A program made the position numbers and the translations under genes. DNA of 64,000 nucleotides from Kingdonia uniflora (lineage: Eukaryota; Streptophyta; Magnoliopsida; Ranunculales; Circaeasteraceae). The notes under the pieces are model-generated. The model did no database searches. It saw nothing but the letters and a program-made list of their open reading frames with translations, and was not told the DNA's origin. Below, piece after piece: positions 43,336 through 54,274 of this stretch. Location of the stretch: NCBI GenBank assembly GCA_014058105.1, contig JACGCM010000669.1, forward strand, positions 744,001 to 808,000, in the 5' to 3' direction. Within the stretch, counting starts at the first letter, position 1, and every line of letters starts with the position of its first letter.

Positions 43336-43862
43336 ACGAGATGATGTACTTACTATATTATCATAAGCATTTTGACTACTATTTTTTTAGACTTGGTTTT
43401 CTATACGATTGAGCTGATTACCAATCATTTAAAGACTCAAATTTGTCCAATTATTCTGTTTAATAGCTAGAATAATGTTACTTATCTGGTTATTAGGGTG
43501 AGTAAAGGCATTGGCTTCAAAAGCCTTATATCCATGACTTCATTTACTTAAATGGAGAAATTTCGGGGGAGGGTGAACATATTAAACTTCTGTACCATCT
43601 GCTTTTACTCATTTCCTAGTGAAATCTTCCATATTACTGATAAGGTACTATTGGTGAGTGTACCATCATGTGAACCATTCACAAAATAATGTTAACTTTT
43701 GGTTTTTCTCAATCTCAAGGTAATATAATTCCTTGATTAAAGCCAATTCTTCCCTACTAAAAGTTTGAAAATACCATGTTTAAACTCTTCATGACTGGAA
43801 GAGATGAATTCCATACTGATAAGTTGACAAATAAATGAATTAGAGCTTAAATCCATAAATAC

Positions 43863-44756
43863 TTAAACGTAAAAGCCTGCCTCAGATGCAGGAGACGTAG
43901 GTCTTTCTCTCTCTACTTCTGACCTAGAACTTGTAGAGGGATCAGTATAGACTTCATGAGGAATCGTCAGATCAGACATCCAAATTTCTTTAAGGATAGG
44001 TTCAGATGAAGAGTTCCTAGACATTGAGGGCCTAAAAGAAGGGCAAGATACATGGTAAGGAATATTTTTTTCTCTTGCCATTCCACTGCAAGGCGTACTC
44101 CTATTAAGGGAGAGTTTGATTGGAGTAGAAGCAAACGTTACTTCAACATCTCCATCAGAAGTTTGGGTGATTTGACTAACTTGTTTGTTAAACCTAGGTC
44201 GTAGAACCAATGCCTTAGACAGTGTCCATTCTCTTGGGATGTTAAGTTCATCCCAATTAATAAGCCTGTTGACAACAATATTAATTGTCAAACAGTTACT
44301 GTGTACAACTACAATTTTACCTGGTTTACTTTTCAGGATAGCTCTAAGGCATAAAGTATTCATAACCTTATAGTGAATCTGGTAAATAGCTGTTATAACT
44401 TTGGCTCTAGCAAATAAATCATATCCCTGTGTCTAAATTATTATACTCACAACATCAAATATACACTTATCCGTAAAGGGCAAGGTTAAATTGGGATAAA
44501 CATCAAAATAAACTGGCCCATGACATAGACTAGTTTGAACTATTCCCATTAGAAATGATTTAAACTCTTTACTTCTCTCATCCCTTAGGTATACAAGAAT
44601 ACTAAAATTAATTCCTAAGAGAGTTAAATGTTTGAATGCTACTTGAATACATCCAATATGCAGATAATTATATTTTTTAAAATACCTTTCCACATCTGTG
44701 AGGTTAAGTAATTTCAAGGTATGATATTCACTATCAAGAGCTATTGATTGCTCCAT
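43863..44756 (-). pseudogene. Pararetrovirus movement protein region
   Basis: Two open pieces (107 aa at 44433-44756 and 166 aa at 43863-44363) lie in one frame, separated by stops. They show the features of caulimovirid 30K-type movement proteins: a central region with a GINFSILVYLRDERS-like segment and a following GPVYFDVYPN segment. In life this protein makes tubules through plasmodesmata. The start region 44757-44928 is in another frame. It is non-functional here. Confidence 0.78.
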
Positions 44757-44928
44757 AATTTTGATATTATCTTGACTTATAAAGTCAAATATACCCTTTT
44801 TATAAATTAATTTGGACTTGATAGATGGTATAGTCCATTGATTCAGTTGTTGAGTTTGTGTAAACCCAACTAATTCTAAGTTTTTTTACAAATGATTGGT
44901 CTTCGTGAGACCTATTCATTTTATCCAT

Positions 44929-45294
44929 ATGTGAAAGATGGATCAAATAGATATGTAAGTGTTATATAAGGACGTCGGTATGGTTACTGTTAATCTTCTT
45001 CCTTGATAAATATGTTTAAGTAGTATAATCTTATTTAAAGTATCAGGTACACGCTTGTCAATGATCTACCAACAGAAAATGTTCATTCTTAGGACAACCA
45101 TGCCATACGCGTCTTGGGTGACGTCACATACCTTCTTCTCCAAACCAGACTATACTGTAAAACATGTTTGTCAAAATGGAAGATGAACAGTATTCATACT
45201 TAGTTCTTACAAAAAATTTGACATACCTATGTGACCTAAAATTCTAGCCACACATGGCTCTTATACTAAGATAAATGGATAGTTGGTATACCCA
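44929..45294 (-). other. Pararetrovirus leader with initiator tRNA-Met primer site
   Basis: Upstream of the polyprotein start, the minus strand at 45254-45268 reads TAGTATAAGAGCCAT. This differs at two positions from TGGTATCAGAGCCAT, the primer site of caulimovirids for initiator tRNA-Met. Its place about 330 bp before the movement protein start fits a virus leader. The centre of the inverted duplication lies just to its right. Confidence 0.65.
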
Positions 45295-47220
45295 CCTGAT
45301 ACCCACCTGATAACTTCTTATCAAAAATAAGAGATCTTCACGGCAGTTAAAATTAAAGGGACTAGTAATATTCTTATTAAGGATGCAGTCTACTCTCTTG
45401 TTCAAACCATAATCATACACTTTGTAGGACTTTCACCCCAGAAGCATGAGAAGAATAAAGAGCTTTTGCAAAATCTGAAATGTTCTTCTCTAACCCATTT
45501 TAGATGGTACAAGGATGTTTATATCTACAAGGTGATGCAGAAGAACGAGGCTAATGCAGAATATTGGAAAGCAAAATTCATTGATGGTCTTCCACCTTTA
45601 TTTGCATAAAAGATTCATCAAAAGCTGAAAGACCAGCATGATGGCAATTTTATACCTTACCGGGATCATATTTAAGGTCATCTCATCAGTATTTGTACCC
45701 AGGTTAATCTTAGTTATTATAATAATATAAAATTACATTACCAACTTAGAAAACAAAATTTAACTGGAAAAAAGGAAATTGGTAAGTTTTGTCACCAGTT
45801 TGCTTATGACCTTCCTGTCAATTATCCTAACAAGTACAAGTAGAGTGTAAAACATTCTTCTCACTTTAGAAAAATAAGTAAAAATAGATATAAGGATCAA
45901 GATGATTCTTATTACCAAAAACATAGAAAAAGAAAGAGACATATGAGAGATAAATCTCATACCAGCTCTTCCAAAAAAATTGAAACTTGTACCTACTAAA
46001 ATGTGGTAAAAAAGGGCACTTGACAAACAAGTGTACCACAAAAGGAAGTTGCAAGAACTTCAACTAAATGAAGGATTAAAACTTTATTTAACTAAACTAT
46101 TACTTAACACCACTTCTGAAGAAAGACAACAAAGAGAAAGTCAATAAAATTGACCAAAGTGACTCCTCCTCTTCTAAAGAAGGAACTCCGTGCAAATAGT
46201 ATTCAGAATCTAATCCTCAGGATTACTGGAAAACCATTGTTGAAATGAATGACTTAAACCTTAATATTCTGACTACTACTCAAAATAAGATTTTATCTAT
46301 TATGGATAAATTTTTTGACCCTGAAGCAAGAGCTAAATTTGAAAGTATATCTCTCCAACAGCTGCTTCAAGATATCTCGAAGCCTAAGAAATAACCAGAA
46401 CTGCTGGAAGTACCAAACAGGTACTATAATTTCCAGGATGTCCTAAAGCGCAAGGAAAGTGATAAACTTATCACTATATAGAACCTTCATAAGGAAATTA
46501 ATACCTTAAAATTTTAAATTAAACAATTTAAATTTTTTGTACAGGCACAAGATGATAAAATCAACCATCTACAGCCCTGTCAAATGGACAAACCCAAAAT
46601 TCAAACTAGTGAATCAAATAATGAAAGCCCTGAAAAGAAAGATAACCCCTATCTTAATCTTCTCCTAAAAATTACTTATCATAAATGGTATATCAAAGTT
46701 ACCCTTATAATAAAAAATGAATATACCCTTAAGAATTTCATAGCCCTAGTTGATAGTGGAGCTGACTTAAACTGTATTCAAGAAGGCTTAGTTCCCACCA
46801 AGTATTTCAAGAAAATAACTCAATCACTTACCTTTGTTAGTGGTAACATGATGAATATCCAGTACAAACTTTCAGAAGTTTTTATCTGCAATAAATGTAC
46901 ATGTATTCTATCTACCTTTCTTTTAGTCTGAAATCTACAATACCAAGTCATACTTGGTACCCCATTTTTAAATCTTCTTATGCCCCTACATTAGAATGAT
47001 TAGAAATGGATATTTTGTAAATTCTAAGGTCAAGATATTATTTTTGAATTCATTAGAGATCCGGAAACCAGGATTATTAATGAACTAAAAACCATTCTTG
47101 GCTTTAAGGAAAACCATCTGAATTTTCTCAAAGAAGAATTCCAAATCATGGACATTTCTCGCAAACTTCAATCCTCTTAGATGAAAATCAGAATTATGTG
47201 TACTGGATGAGCACGACATT
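45295..47220 (+). mobile_element. Endogenous pararetrovirus, copy B: coat protein end and protease
   Basis: This plus-strand copy matches copy A in inverted orientation. About 45360-46150 is the coat protein C-terminal half, with the zinc finger broken by a stop and a shift near 45990-46010. About 46150-46560 is the linker. 46584-47220 is the protease region and linker towards RT. At about 47225 the virus sequence stops and R1 begins on the opposite strand. The RT N-terminal two thirds is missing, and RT resumes at about 49437. Confidence 0.78.
46584..46931 (+). pseudogene. Pararetrovirus aspartic protease, copy B
   Basis: 115 codons without a stop, containing the active-site segment ALVDSGADLNCIQEG. 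This fits the DSG/DTG pepsin-like protease of caulimovirids, which releases coat protein and RT from the polyprotein. After a break at 46931 the region continues with an LGTPFLNLL-like segment. Copy A has an altered active site, so this is the better-kept of the two. Confidence 0.78.
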
Positions 47221-47224
47221 ATTT

Positions 47225-49404
47225 ATACAAAAATGAAATAACTTAAATAACGACAGACTCTATAGAAATGTAAAATATATGTCAACTACTCACAGTCATG
47301 ATCTGGGGTCCCCATGCCAAATAACTCATATATATCAATCACCTCTGGGATCTCTTCATCAAAATCCTTTACATTATCCTCCTATGAGTCCTTTATAGGT
47401 TCCTCCTCGTCATCATCATGATGGACGTTTAAATTCCAGACATGTGACAGACCATTATGCTCATGCTCTAGAATTTGATAATAAGTACATTTTTGCGCAA
47501 AATTTAATCTATTTTCACAGGTTTTTTGGTCATTCTGAGACCTTTTTTGGTATAATTATTGGCCTATTACCTAATTTTTAGGTTTTCTACTCTACTGGAG
47601 TCAATTTAGCAAGAAAAGGGCCAAATCAAAGCTACAATGGTATAATAACCACAGTTAGGAGTTTTAACAGTTCAGCAGAGCAGTTTCTATCAAAGTTAAC
47701 CTAGTTAGGCTACATGAAAATCAAAATCATCACTGAGAAAAGGGAATAGGAGGATGGATGTCAATTCATACTTTAATCATTAAGCGCAACAAAACTGAAA
47801 AAGTTTAGAGAACTCTGGCCACCACCCACTGGTGATCATCGCCGACACAAGGCCTATTATCGTCTCTCGGTGGCTGAAAGTTGTAAAAAAATTGGCACAC
47901 ATCCCAAGGTGATCTAAAGAGAGTAAAACTTTATCGAATGCATATCTATCACTGTTGGAGAATATTATGGGTAGTTAAGACACTTTATACCTCAACATTT
48001 TCTATTCAAGGATCTGATCTTCCTCTCCAAACCTACTCTTCATTTTTGTAGGGTTTTCTCAATACTCTAATTTTAAGTTTAATGGAATTTAGTTTGTTAT
48101 TTTTTATTAATCTTTTTTGTTAAGATGTTGTAAGGTTAATCTCCTCGGACTAGATCTGAGTAGGAAGCTCTATAGTTGTATGCTAGGATTTTCTTGCAGG
48201 TTATAAATCTAACCAAGAGGTCTATGTTTATTCTTTAGAGTTGATCTTTAACTTTCTTGAGCCCAACAAGTTGAGGGAGGAGGAGAACAATTCTAAACTG
48301 GAAGAGAGGTCAGTATCCTTAAAAAGAACTGATTTCTCAGTCCACTTAATGATCTTTAAACTTAGGGATTATTCTTATCTCCAACAAAGGAGTAATCCCT
48401 AGGTCAGTAACCTAGGATTTAAGGCTAGATCCTAACGGATTAGACTCTTTTATTTATCTCAAAAGAGACAATTCGAGGAGACGACCAAAAGACTTATTAA
48501 ATTAAACCCCAATATGTTACTATAGAGTGAAATCCAAGGATCATTAACCTTAATAATAGTTTTCAAAACCTAGTTTAAACCTAGTTTAAGCGGAGAATTC
48601 TAACAAAACAAACCTCCTTTCCCTTTGATTTTAGTTTACCCAAAACTAACGTACCTCTCAGTAGATTGACACCCTACTTGCTCTTTTACTACATTATTAA
48701 GTATGATTTTGATTAGACAAACGACGGTCTATCATCTGACAAGTTGTAGCCCAGTAATCTCCACCATAGACCATCTATATGTTTTGTATACAATCATACA
48801 ATTATCTTCAGCTCGAACTGTTAATGGGTTGATATATTGAATAATAGAAGTCATAAAAACTGGTAGATGACAAATAACTTCGCTCACTTCTGCCATTGTT
48901 GAATGGACATTTGTAGCACACCGATGAATTCTACCTCCAATGTTATCTATGATATCATATCCAAGGGTATCCTAATGTAGAATACGTAAAAGCTTTAACC
49001 CCTGAATTCCAATACTGGTCGGCTGACTGGAAGCCTGGATATTACCATAAAACCAATAAAAGATGGCCAACTGGTTGGTGAAGAAACTCTAGATCGGGAG
49101 TCAACCCTCTCATCCCATGCTGCCATCTCGCATAGTAAAATCTCTCTAAGATAGTCTACGATGCTCAAAGCTTCTCTATGATAGACAAAATTTGAAATTA
49201 GTACTACTCTGGCAACTACTCGTATGAATGCTCTATCCAATTGAATAGGTTCCTGACCCTCCCAGTTAAGAGTCATAACTGGTGATCGGTCTGTGAAAGT
49301 GATACTATGATAAAAGCGATCAACTAACTCTCCACAGTAGAAACTAGTCTAAGTGAAGAATAATGAACTCCATCCCCTCTGGGTTGCGTGTTGGATAATA
49401 CCTC
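47225..49404 (-). repeat. R1 unit, right inverted copy
   Basis: The longer of the two R1 copies. On the minus strand it starts with coding-like sequence and contains a 93-aa open frame at 48995-49276 (from MTLNWEGQEPIQLD, with EILLCEMAAWDERVD and SWPSFIGFMVISRLPVSRPV). It reads on past a stop to about 48830. A non-coding stretch of about 1.2 kb follows, then an acidic readable segment at about 47285-47430 (DDDEEEPIKDS and IDIYELFGMGTPDHDCE). I do not recognise the family. The unit lies between protease and RT of the virus copy and replaces part of RT. No LTR, terminal repeat or target duplication could be found. Confidence 0.6.
48995..49276 (-). CDS. Unrecognised 93-aa frame of R1
   Basis: Uninterrupted minus-strand frame. 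Upstream sequence reads in the same phase (FTDRSPVMTLNWE) without a clear start, so this is probably an exon or fragment of a longer protein. It is rich in Arg, Val, Leu and Trp, with no signal peptide or obvious membrane span. In the left R1 copy most of it is deleted. No family recognised. Confidence 0.35.
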   Translation of the reverse strand: MTLNWEGQEPIQLDRAFIRVVARVVLISNFVYHREALSIVDYLREILLCEMAAWDERVDSRSRVSSPTSWPSFIGFMVISRLPVSRPVLEFRG

Positions 49405-49436
49405 TCAGGTATGATATATTATGAATGATATATTAA

Positions 49437-49464
49437 AAAATACTCCATCTAAATTTCAGAATAT
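49437..49464 (+). pseudogene. Pararetrovirus RT piece left of element Z
   Basis: About 28 bp encode LKNTPSKFQN, part of the RT segment before the catalytic motif. The last five bases (AATAT, 49460-49464) are duplicated at 61947-61951, where the gene continues with NIMNDIF. Element Z therefore inserted in this codon region. Confidence 0.75.
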
Positions 49465-49942
49465 TGTAGTCTCCTTATTAGGGGACAATAATAATCGTTC
49501 GATGGGTTGGGCTTGATACTGAATCGTAGGATGGCACTGCTCAACTGTCTATGGGCTCCTCTGTCTCTCTCTCTTTCTGATTGTATTTCCGAGATCATTT
49601 AGGAATAGTAGTTTGCTTGAAGAAGGAAGAAGAAGAAACAAATAAAGAAGGAGGTCCCCATGTGCTTATCCCTTCCTCCATATTTATTGGGAGGATTTGA
49701 CCTAATAGCATCCTTACTCACGTGCCCCAGGGAAATTCCTAGACTATCCTTTCTGGGTCGTGGGTTTGGGTCCTCCTCATAACAGTTCTACAGTTTAATG
49801 TCTGCTCGTGTATAACGACCGGCGAGATATGTCGCCGGCCTATTTGCGTGTACCTGCTCAGATTTAGCGAGGTTGGGGTCGTAGAGAGAGCTTACTCGTT
49901 AAACTACCCTGACTAAGTCGTTAGCAGGAGCGTGCTCCAACA
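49465..49942 (-). repeat. Element Z left (3') LTR
   Basis: Starts TGTAGTCTCC and ends GTGCTCCAACA. Directly right is a polypurine tract (minus strand, a run of about eleven G then CGAT). The TATA-like region (minus strand CAATAAATATGG) is near 49678-49690, decayed compared with the other LTR. Confidence 0.9.
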
Positions 49943-50851
49943 ATCGCCCCCCCCCCTCAGATCTGGCTCGCATGGAGGGAGATCTGAGGTAGGTCTGGTC
50001 GTGTGTTGAGTTAATCATTTTGTGTGGCGTCTGACAGTCTTCCTGGCATTGTCTCGGGAAGGGGAATGAATATTAAATTTGTGGGGGAATGCGTGGTACG
50101 ACTGCTGGCGCGGTAGGTAACATGAGTAACGTGGGCCTAGTGAGGTTTGCAAGAAAATTATCTCTTCATATGATCATCTCTTCACTATAAAAGGACTGTT
50201 AGCTATCAGAAGCTTCTCTGGTTTGAAAAAATTTCTTTGGAAGAACTGAATTTTTGGACATTTAAGTTGAACGTTGGAGCTGAGAAGATTTGGAGCTGTA
50301 CATTTGCGTTAAGCGTTGGAGCTGACAAGATATCTCAGGTTAGTTATCCCTTTTACTTTGCTTTCTTCATTTTGTTTTGCTATTGGAATCGTGTGAAATG
50401 GATGATCTAAACGTCGGGTACATCGCCTACCGGTGGTAGCCAAAAACGCTGGGGTGACCGTGGCACCGGAATGAATCTTGGTATTCATCACAGAGTCGCG
50501 GCAATTTTCAGCGGCCGCACCGGGGGAGAGTGAGGGTGTAGGCTGGTCCTAGGGTGCCCTAGTAAATTAGGTGGCCATTATGCCCTTCGTTCCAATAGGG
50601 TTGGGCCTAACGTTAGCACCTGACTCGTGCAGGGACATACGAGTATTGGGCACCAAACGATATATAGATACAAGGGGAAGAAAGTAGAAAAGACGAGCTC
50701 ATAAATGGTTGTGTCTGAGGGTGAGTTAATGACGGGGGGCTCTACAGCCGTGCCATCGTGTGTCATTCCTGCGGGGTGAGTGGGCGGTCATGATCATGAG
50801 GCAGAAACGTCGTGACTTAATAGCTGAATAGCTGAATCGCAAGCGGATTTC
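49943..50851. other. Element Z spacer between 3' LTR and antisense gene
   Basis: Contains the polypurine tract and then about 900 bp without a recognisable gene. A TATA-like CACTATAAAAGG at about 50193-50204 on the plus strand, followed by CTTCTCTGG, could be a promoter for the antisense gene that starts at 50852. Confidence 0.45.
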
Positions 50852-53026
50852 ATGGTGTTGGGGAGAATACCTGGAGATATTTCCCACGAAGATATTATAA
50901 GTGGTCGTGAGAAGGGTGTATCTGAGTCATTTTGGCCTTATCCTAGTAAGTGGAGATTGCCTGGCACGCTTGTCAATTACGAGAGTCCATGGATAATGAT
51001 GGAATTTTTAGACATACTTAATGAGCAGGAAAAAGCTCATGGCGGTACAAAGTGGATATGGCCGGATTGCCAAACGCTAGCTTTCAACCAATGCATCGTT
51101 TATTTTGGGAAATTTGATGCTGGGTTGATATTTCCTTTGGATGATTTAACCGAAAAATGGTTGAACTCGTTTGGGCGTGCCCCGGGGAAAATGAATGTGA
51201 ATTTTTATCGGGTGATGACGGGATGTCGGTTGATTAATCAATCGGTACCTCCTCGTTGGAATGTAGGTTGTGGGGACATTATGGTCGCCTACAAGACAGG
51301 GCGTTGTCCTCGTCAATGGGATAATGTTTCCGAGGGGTCGGGGGTTGAGTGCGTTGGAGACGAGGCAACAGAAGAGCCTGCGTCTCCCGGTATTATGCGT
51401 TCATGATCCCGAGCTGGGCGTGAAGGCCGACAAACTCGGACCTCGGCAAAGGCAAAAAAGGTCGCAGGTAACGTGACCCTGGGTAAGGAAGGTGATGCAG
51501 CTTTAATATGTCAGAGAGTCATGCGTACTTGTGCTCCTAAGTGGAGGCACTGGTATTATATAGCTCGTAAGTCGGGCAAGCCAAAGATTTTTAAGTTACC
51601 GACAAGTGGGAATTACTGGTGCCGGGGCTTTTGATTATGACAACGGGCCTAACCGTCATTTGCATTATAATGTGTTTAATACAAAGTGGGCATTCCTTCA
51701 TATAATTTGAAAAAGTACTGTACGAGCATTTATTATTTGTTAACTAAATTATTGCTCGTTATGCTACAGGTGTGACGCTTGTAAGGGTATCTTACAAGTC
51801 GTCTCGTTTGCGTGTGCTTGGTTTTAAAAATAAAGAGTATCAAGTGTTGACGAACATTCTAGACGGGAAGTTTGACTCCGACAAGTACTGGTCAGCGAGC
51901 AAGTACAGCGAGCCTCGTACTCGTCCCGCGGGCGATACTTATTCTGTGGAAAGTGTGGACAGCTACAAGTCCGTGGAGAGCGTTGGGATATAGCCGAGAT
52001 TTTTAAGTGCAAGGGGAAAGGATGTGTCCGGCTCTAATGCAGTCGCGCCTCATGTCACTGGGCAGAGTCTTAGGCAGCGAGGGGTTAGTGGTCACACAGA
52101 GGATGTCCCGGTCGCAAAATGGCAGAGGTCAGTAACCGTCGGTCTTTTGGACGAAGACCCGAGACAACTGTGAGGTAAGGAAAAAGAGCATTTGTCTCAT
52201 TCCATCGTGGAGGAAGCGACCCATTCGATGGGAAATGGCAAACTCTTTAGGGGTAGTTTGCCAGATGGGGAAGTGCAGAGTACTCCTTACAAGGAGAAGG
52301 AAAAGAAACGTCTTGCCGAGGCGCTGGATGACCCTCGTGCTCGTCGTGCTGTGGTCGTGGCCGCTGTTCGAGTAAGTTATATTTGTATTTTCTATACGTT
52401 TGTTATCGCCGATTTTTTGGGTAATAAGTCTTTTTATTCACTTTACGCAGTGCACTCTTACGTTTGAGGCCTCGCTTCTCCAGGCCGATACCCTTGCCGA
52501 ATGTAATGTTGAGCTGGAACTTCGTCTGGGGGAAATGAAGTCGGCGCAGAAGGAGCTTACAATGGAGGCACTTCACCATGAGCTAACGGATCATGTGGTG
52601 AGCAGGACTGTTGGGCACGAGGAGCAAGTTAAAGTGCTGACATACGAGAAGTTTGCTGTCGACCGCGACCTGGAGGTGGCTTATGCACGGCTGAGGACGT
52701 TGTCGTTGGAGAAGGAAGCGGGTGAGCAAATCCTTCGCGAGGAGTTGGTAGGAGCGAAGCATGTTACGAACGAGTTGCAGGGTCGTGTTACCGAGCTGGC
52801 AGATGGTCATGCCCATTTAGAAAATGAGTTTCGTTTATCTACTAAATTGTGGGTAGATATATTAGCTCCATCATTGCCTGTACTTAGGCAAACACAAAAC
52901 GTACCGGAATTGTGCCATTTAGGATATTCCATATGTCAAGGTCCTCTACCTTTAGAGAGCATGATGGATATTACGCCTGAAGAGGAGGCGCAGCTTGAAG
53001 AGGAGGATAGGGCGGTCGTTGCCTAA
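50852..53026 (+). pseudogene. Antisense gene of element Z, gypsy-type transposon-like domain plus coiled coil
   Basis: Begins with a 184-codon frame (MVLGRIPGDISHEDIISGRE) containing FPLDDLTEKWLNSFGRAPGK and MNVNFYRVMTGCRLINQ. These are equivalent to the LPLRVDQ...GQFNPN region of X and the LPLTNLA region of Y. A later segment (APKWRHWYYIARKSGKPKIF, about 51535-51600) resembles the W/F-rich second half of the domain. An intron at 52372-52450 (CGA/GTAAGT to TTTACGCAG) joins VVVAAVR in frame to CTLTFEASLLQADTLAECNV. The remainder to 53024 is coiled coil (RLGEMKSAQKELTMEALHHE onward) with an acidic tail. Breaks occur near 51406, 51476, 51633 and 51993. An AG at 51770 may be another splice acceptor. 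Function unknown. Confidence 0.66.
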
Positions 53027-53563
53027 GTCCCCGAATGAATGGTAAGATTTTTCAGTAATCCTTGCAAGAATAGTAAGGTGTGAGACTTTAAGCCTTTATG
53101 ATGTGATATTTTGGTATGTAAACTTGCGATGCTCATGGAGACTTCATCTGTATAACTTTTATGTTAAGCTTGTTATGTTTTGCTTGATATATATATATAT
53201 ATATGTGTAGATGTATTTTTAGTGTATGTTTTATCGTAACATTCACGGCGTGGTGATCTTCTCGTTCGGACGGCCTCGTAATCTTCGCGTAGAGAGGGAT
53301 TAATGTAGAGAAAACGTCATGTCAGTTATTAATGGGGATTGTAAGTTCCAAGGGGCAATGGGTGGGGCTACTTGGGGGGATGTGGGCGGCGCAATTAATG
53401 AAGGGATGGCTCTTGGATTTCCCCAAGGCAGTTAATGGGGCTTGAATATATATCAGCTTGTGTGAGAGAGATGCCATTACACTGCAGCAAACCTGTGGGA
53501 AGATCAATTATAATTTAGTATTTTAAGCTTTGAATCGGAGGGCCAAACGTCAAGGAGAGGAAG
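53027..53563. other. Spacer after the Z antisense gene
   Basis: No gene seen. Contains a TA microsatellite at about 53188-53205. Confidence 0.5.
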
Positions 53564-53884
53564 ATGTATATGCGGTCAAAGGCCAGGTACAAAGCACGGG
53601 TAAGCATCTGGGTGGAGTTTTATAGTAAGTTCTACTTTGGTGAACGTGGGCTTGCTGGGAGGCCATTAGAACGGACCTATGTCGAGTCGTTAACCCTTCC
53701 CATGACTAAGAGGAAAATGCAGGAAAAAAGGTGGTTCTGGTATCGTATCATGCGGGACCAAGTGCAGAATTGTGCAAGCCGTGAAGTTGTGTTGCGCGTG
53801 ATGGCTGAGGAGGATGTTAAAGCGGCCTGCGTCGAGGGGCCGGGCTACGGAAAATGGGAGAGGTCGTGTCCTTGTTGTTCCTGA
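53564..53884 (+). CDS. Unrecognised 106-aa antisense ORF of element Z
   Basis: Open frame of 106 codons starting MYMRSKARYKARVSIWVEFY and ending in a Cys-containing tail (GKWERSCPCCS). It is basic, with several Trp and Tyr residues. It follows the coiled-coil antisense gene by about 540 bp on the same strand. I recognise no domain. It could be a separate small gene, a terminal exon, or a chance frame; its length in an otherwise stop-rich area favours past coding. Confidence 0.38.
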   Translation: MYMRSKARYKARVSIWVEFYSKFYFGERGLAGRPLERTYVESLTLPMTKRKMQEKRWFWYRIMRDQVQNCASREVVLRVMAEEDVKAACVEGPGYGKWERSCPCCS

Positions 53885-54274
53885 TGTATTTGTTCTTAAT
53901 CTAGTCGTTTGATGCTGCGTTTAGTTGTCTTATCAGTTATCTTGCAAGAACGTTGTAGAATTTGATGATCAGTAATAGTTATCGCAGTTATTTTCTTTAT
54001 TAACTAGCAGCAAGTTTTCTTTTAGTAGTGCGTCAAAACTAGGCTCGAATTACTTGTTGAAAATTTTATAATTTTTCCTCGTTGATCCAACTTATCTTGT
54101 TTGTATCAGCTACCAGGTTCGCTGAGCTATGTGCGAAGTGTATAATAACTTGACGTACTCCTCGTTGACTAAATAATATTGATCGTTCCACCGACCAGAA
54201 CCTTTAGGCTGGGTGATGTATAATAAAATTTTAAGTAGTCCTCATTGGGCTGTCACGTTGTTCATATTAGCTGG

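Larger units (their letters stand above)
41605..44928 (-). mobile_element. Endogenous pararetrovirus, copy A: movement protein and coat protein region
   Basis: Old integrated Caulimoviridae sequence of the Petuvirus/Florendovirus kind, minus strand. From an ATG at 44926-44928 the polyprotein order is movement protein, coat protein with a CCHC zinc finger, then a linker that is cut by element X at 41604. The protease continues on the far side at 16350. Many stops and shifts are present. The stretch 41605-42850 is also the inner part of the left arm of the inverted duplication and matches about 45295-46560. This is a fossil copy; no infectious unit is present. Confidence 0.8.

Noticed and set aside
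45760..46063. Minus-strand frames at 45760-46063 and a plus-strand frame at 42087-42392
   Set aside because: These are antisense shadows of the two copies of the virus coat protein C-terminal region.
53188..53205. TA microsatellite
   Set aside because: Ordinary simple repeat with no sign of function.
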